Source of the DNA: Pseudomonas sp. DTU12.3
GTDB lineage: Bacteria > Pseudomonadota > Gammaproteobacteria > Pseudomonadales > Pseudomonadaceae
Length of the DNA stretch: 64,000 nucleotides
Direction: 5' to 3'
NCBI RefSeq assembly: GCF_004124275.1
Contig: NZ_CP027218.1
Location: 1,987,501 to 2,051,500, forward strand
Part shown: piece after piece, positions 63,217 to 64,000 of the stretch
Numbering within the stretch: the first letter of the stretch is position 1
How the letters are laid out: each line of letters opens with the position of its first letter
Position numbers and translations under genes: made by a program
The notes under the pieces: generated by a model
Database searches by the model: none
Told to the model about the DNA's origin: nothing
What the model saw: only the letters and a program-made list of their open reading frames with translations

Positions 63217-63576
63217 TTATTGCGGCAACTGCAGATTATCCAGCGCCCGATTCACCGCCAACTCCCCGAGCATGATCAATTGCGCGATGCCCAGCAGCGT
63301 TCTGCGCTGTGATGCGGGTATGAGATTGGCGAAATCGTTGGCGATGGTTCTGGCGCAAGCGAGGGTTTCGCAGGCGTCGGCCAGCAGTTCTTCGTTTTTG
63401 AAGTCTGCGGTCACGGCGTACATCCGGCGGGTTTTGCGTGGCGGTGGCGTGGCGCCGGGTGGGCAGAGGTAGTGATCGAGGGCGCGGTCGGCGGCTTCGT
63501 GGAGCTTGTTCGAATCGAGGGATTCGTAGGGGGAAGTGGGGTCGGTTTCGGGCGGGTTGGGTGTTGGTTTGATCAT
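63217..63576 (-). CDS. DUF6124/DUF3077-like small Pseudomonas protein
   Basis: The 119-residue protein starts MIKPTPNPPETDPTSPYESL and continues with SNKLHEAADRALDHYL, a sequence type common in Pseudomonas and named only as a domain of unknown function. The N-terminal half is Pro-rich and the C-terminal half is helical (LLADACETLACARTIANDFA). AGGAGC before the ATG gives a good ribosome site. It is convergent with flhB and probably not flagellar. The biological role is unknown. Confidence 0.85.
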   Translation of the reverse strand: MIKPTPNPPETDPTSPYESLDSNKLHEAADRALDHYLCPPGATPPPRKTRRMYAVTADFKNEELLADACETLACARTIANDFANLIPASQRRTLLGIAQLIMLGELAVNRALDNLQLPQ

Positions 63577-63599
63577 GGTGAAGCTCCTAGAGTCATTGG

Positions 63600-63640
63600 A
63601 GCTGCCAGCGTTCGCTGCGAGACGAATGAGGGTGGCAGCT
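63600..63640 (-). promoter_or_regulatory. Hairpin in the leader of the DUF6124-like gene
   Basis: AGCTGCCA and TGGCAGCT (8-bp stem) enclose an inner CAGCG/CGCTG hairpin, about 25 bases upstream of the start codon. The region 63641-63930 upstream shows recurrent CGAGACC/GGTCTCG and GCAGACC/GGTCTGC segments that could pair, suggesting a structured leader or a dispersed element; no gene is called there. Confidence 0.45.
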
Positions 63641-63937
63641 ATACGCGGGTCGCAGACCGGGACTCTAGAACCGGCAGACCCGAAGGTCTCCCACGTACAA
63701 CCGCCATAAGCAAAGCGGATGTTGTGCGTCCAGAGATCGACGGGCTGCGAGACCCGATCGCTGATGTGTCAGCGACCGGCCCACAATAGAACCCGACCCC
63801 AAAGCGCACAAGCCGGCGGATTCTGGCTTGGCTGTAGGCAAAGGCGCAAGGATTTGTAGCCTTGAGACCGTGTCTGCAAGTGTCTTTTAAACAGCTTCGT
63901 TTAAATCGAAAAATTTGTGCCGGACATGAGGGTCTCT

Positions 63938-63959
63938 TCGCGAGCAGGCTCGCTCCCAC
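63938..63959. repeat. REP fragment at right edge
   Basis: TCGCGAGCAGGCTCGCTCCC is one arm of the REP type seen at 1834 and contains a GCGAGC-AG-GCTCGC hairpin. Its partner is probably beyond the window. Confidence 0.65.
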
Positions 63960-64000
63960 ATTTGGATGCATTCCAATCCCACCTTTGGTTGCATTACATT

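Noticed and set aside
63639..63971. A 110-codon minus-strand open frame upstream of the DUF6124-like gene
   Set aside because: No ribosome site, Arg/Ser-rich low-quality sequence, and it overlaps both a REP fragment and the structured-looking leader; treated as non-coding.

Overview
The window is a flagellar chromosome segment from a member of the genus Pseudomonas, most likely the P. fluorescens group. This rests on the phhABC/phhR cluster, FleQ-FleS-FleR, the hptB-hsbR-hsbA module inside the fli locus, Pseudomonas-type REP inverted repeats and GC-rich codon usage. No tRNA, rRNA, CRISPR array, insertion sequence or phage gene was seen.

Layout. 1-1556 (minus) carries the end of the phenylalanine operon phhA-phhB-phhC, and 1965-3527 (plus) its divergent regulator phhR. 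3901-12305 is flgFGHIJKL (distal rod, L and P rings, rod cap/muramidase, hook-filament junction) behind a sigma-54 promoter. flgBCDE is not adjacent, so the flg cluster is split. 12420-38569 is a large flagellar glycosylation island. It holds a giant multi-domain glycosyltransferase, a 1640-residue RTX protein made of six tandem ~207-residue units, an operon predicted to make a CDP-activated C-methylated 6-deoxysugar, a second giant glycosyltransferase, an almost complete pseudaminic acid pathway (pseB, pseC, methylase, pseF, a pseG-pseH fusion, pseI), a ketoacyl-ACP synthase III, a Maf-type glycosyltransferase and a small Cys-containing protein of unknown function.

38812-42468 is filament assembly: fliC, flaG, fliD, fliS and a fliT-like chaperone gene, with sigma-28 promoters before fliC and fliS. 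42641-46835 is the regulatory core fleQ, fleS, fleR. 47089-52854 is fliEFGHIJ. 53455-55848 is the HsbA/HsbR/HptB signalling relay, preceded by an unrelated small minus-strand gene and a 24-bp perfect palindrome. 55954-63055 is fliK, fliLMNOPQR and flhB, ending in a strong terminator. The right end holds a DUF6124-type gene with a long structured-looking leader and a REP fragment.

How it fits together. FleQ with sigma-54 should switch on the fleSR, flgF, fliE, fliK and fliL promoters, all of which show an exact GG-N10-GC core. FleSR then drives late rod/hook genes, and FliA (sigma-28) drives fliC and fliS. The glycosylation island supplies two chemically different activated sugars plus three transferases expected to decorate the short (283-residue) flagellin. 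The least explained parts are the RTX protein with freshly duplicated repeats inside the island, the CDP-branched-sugar operon, and the small genes of unknown function at 38303 and 52892.
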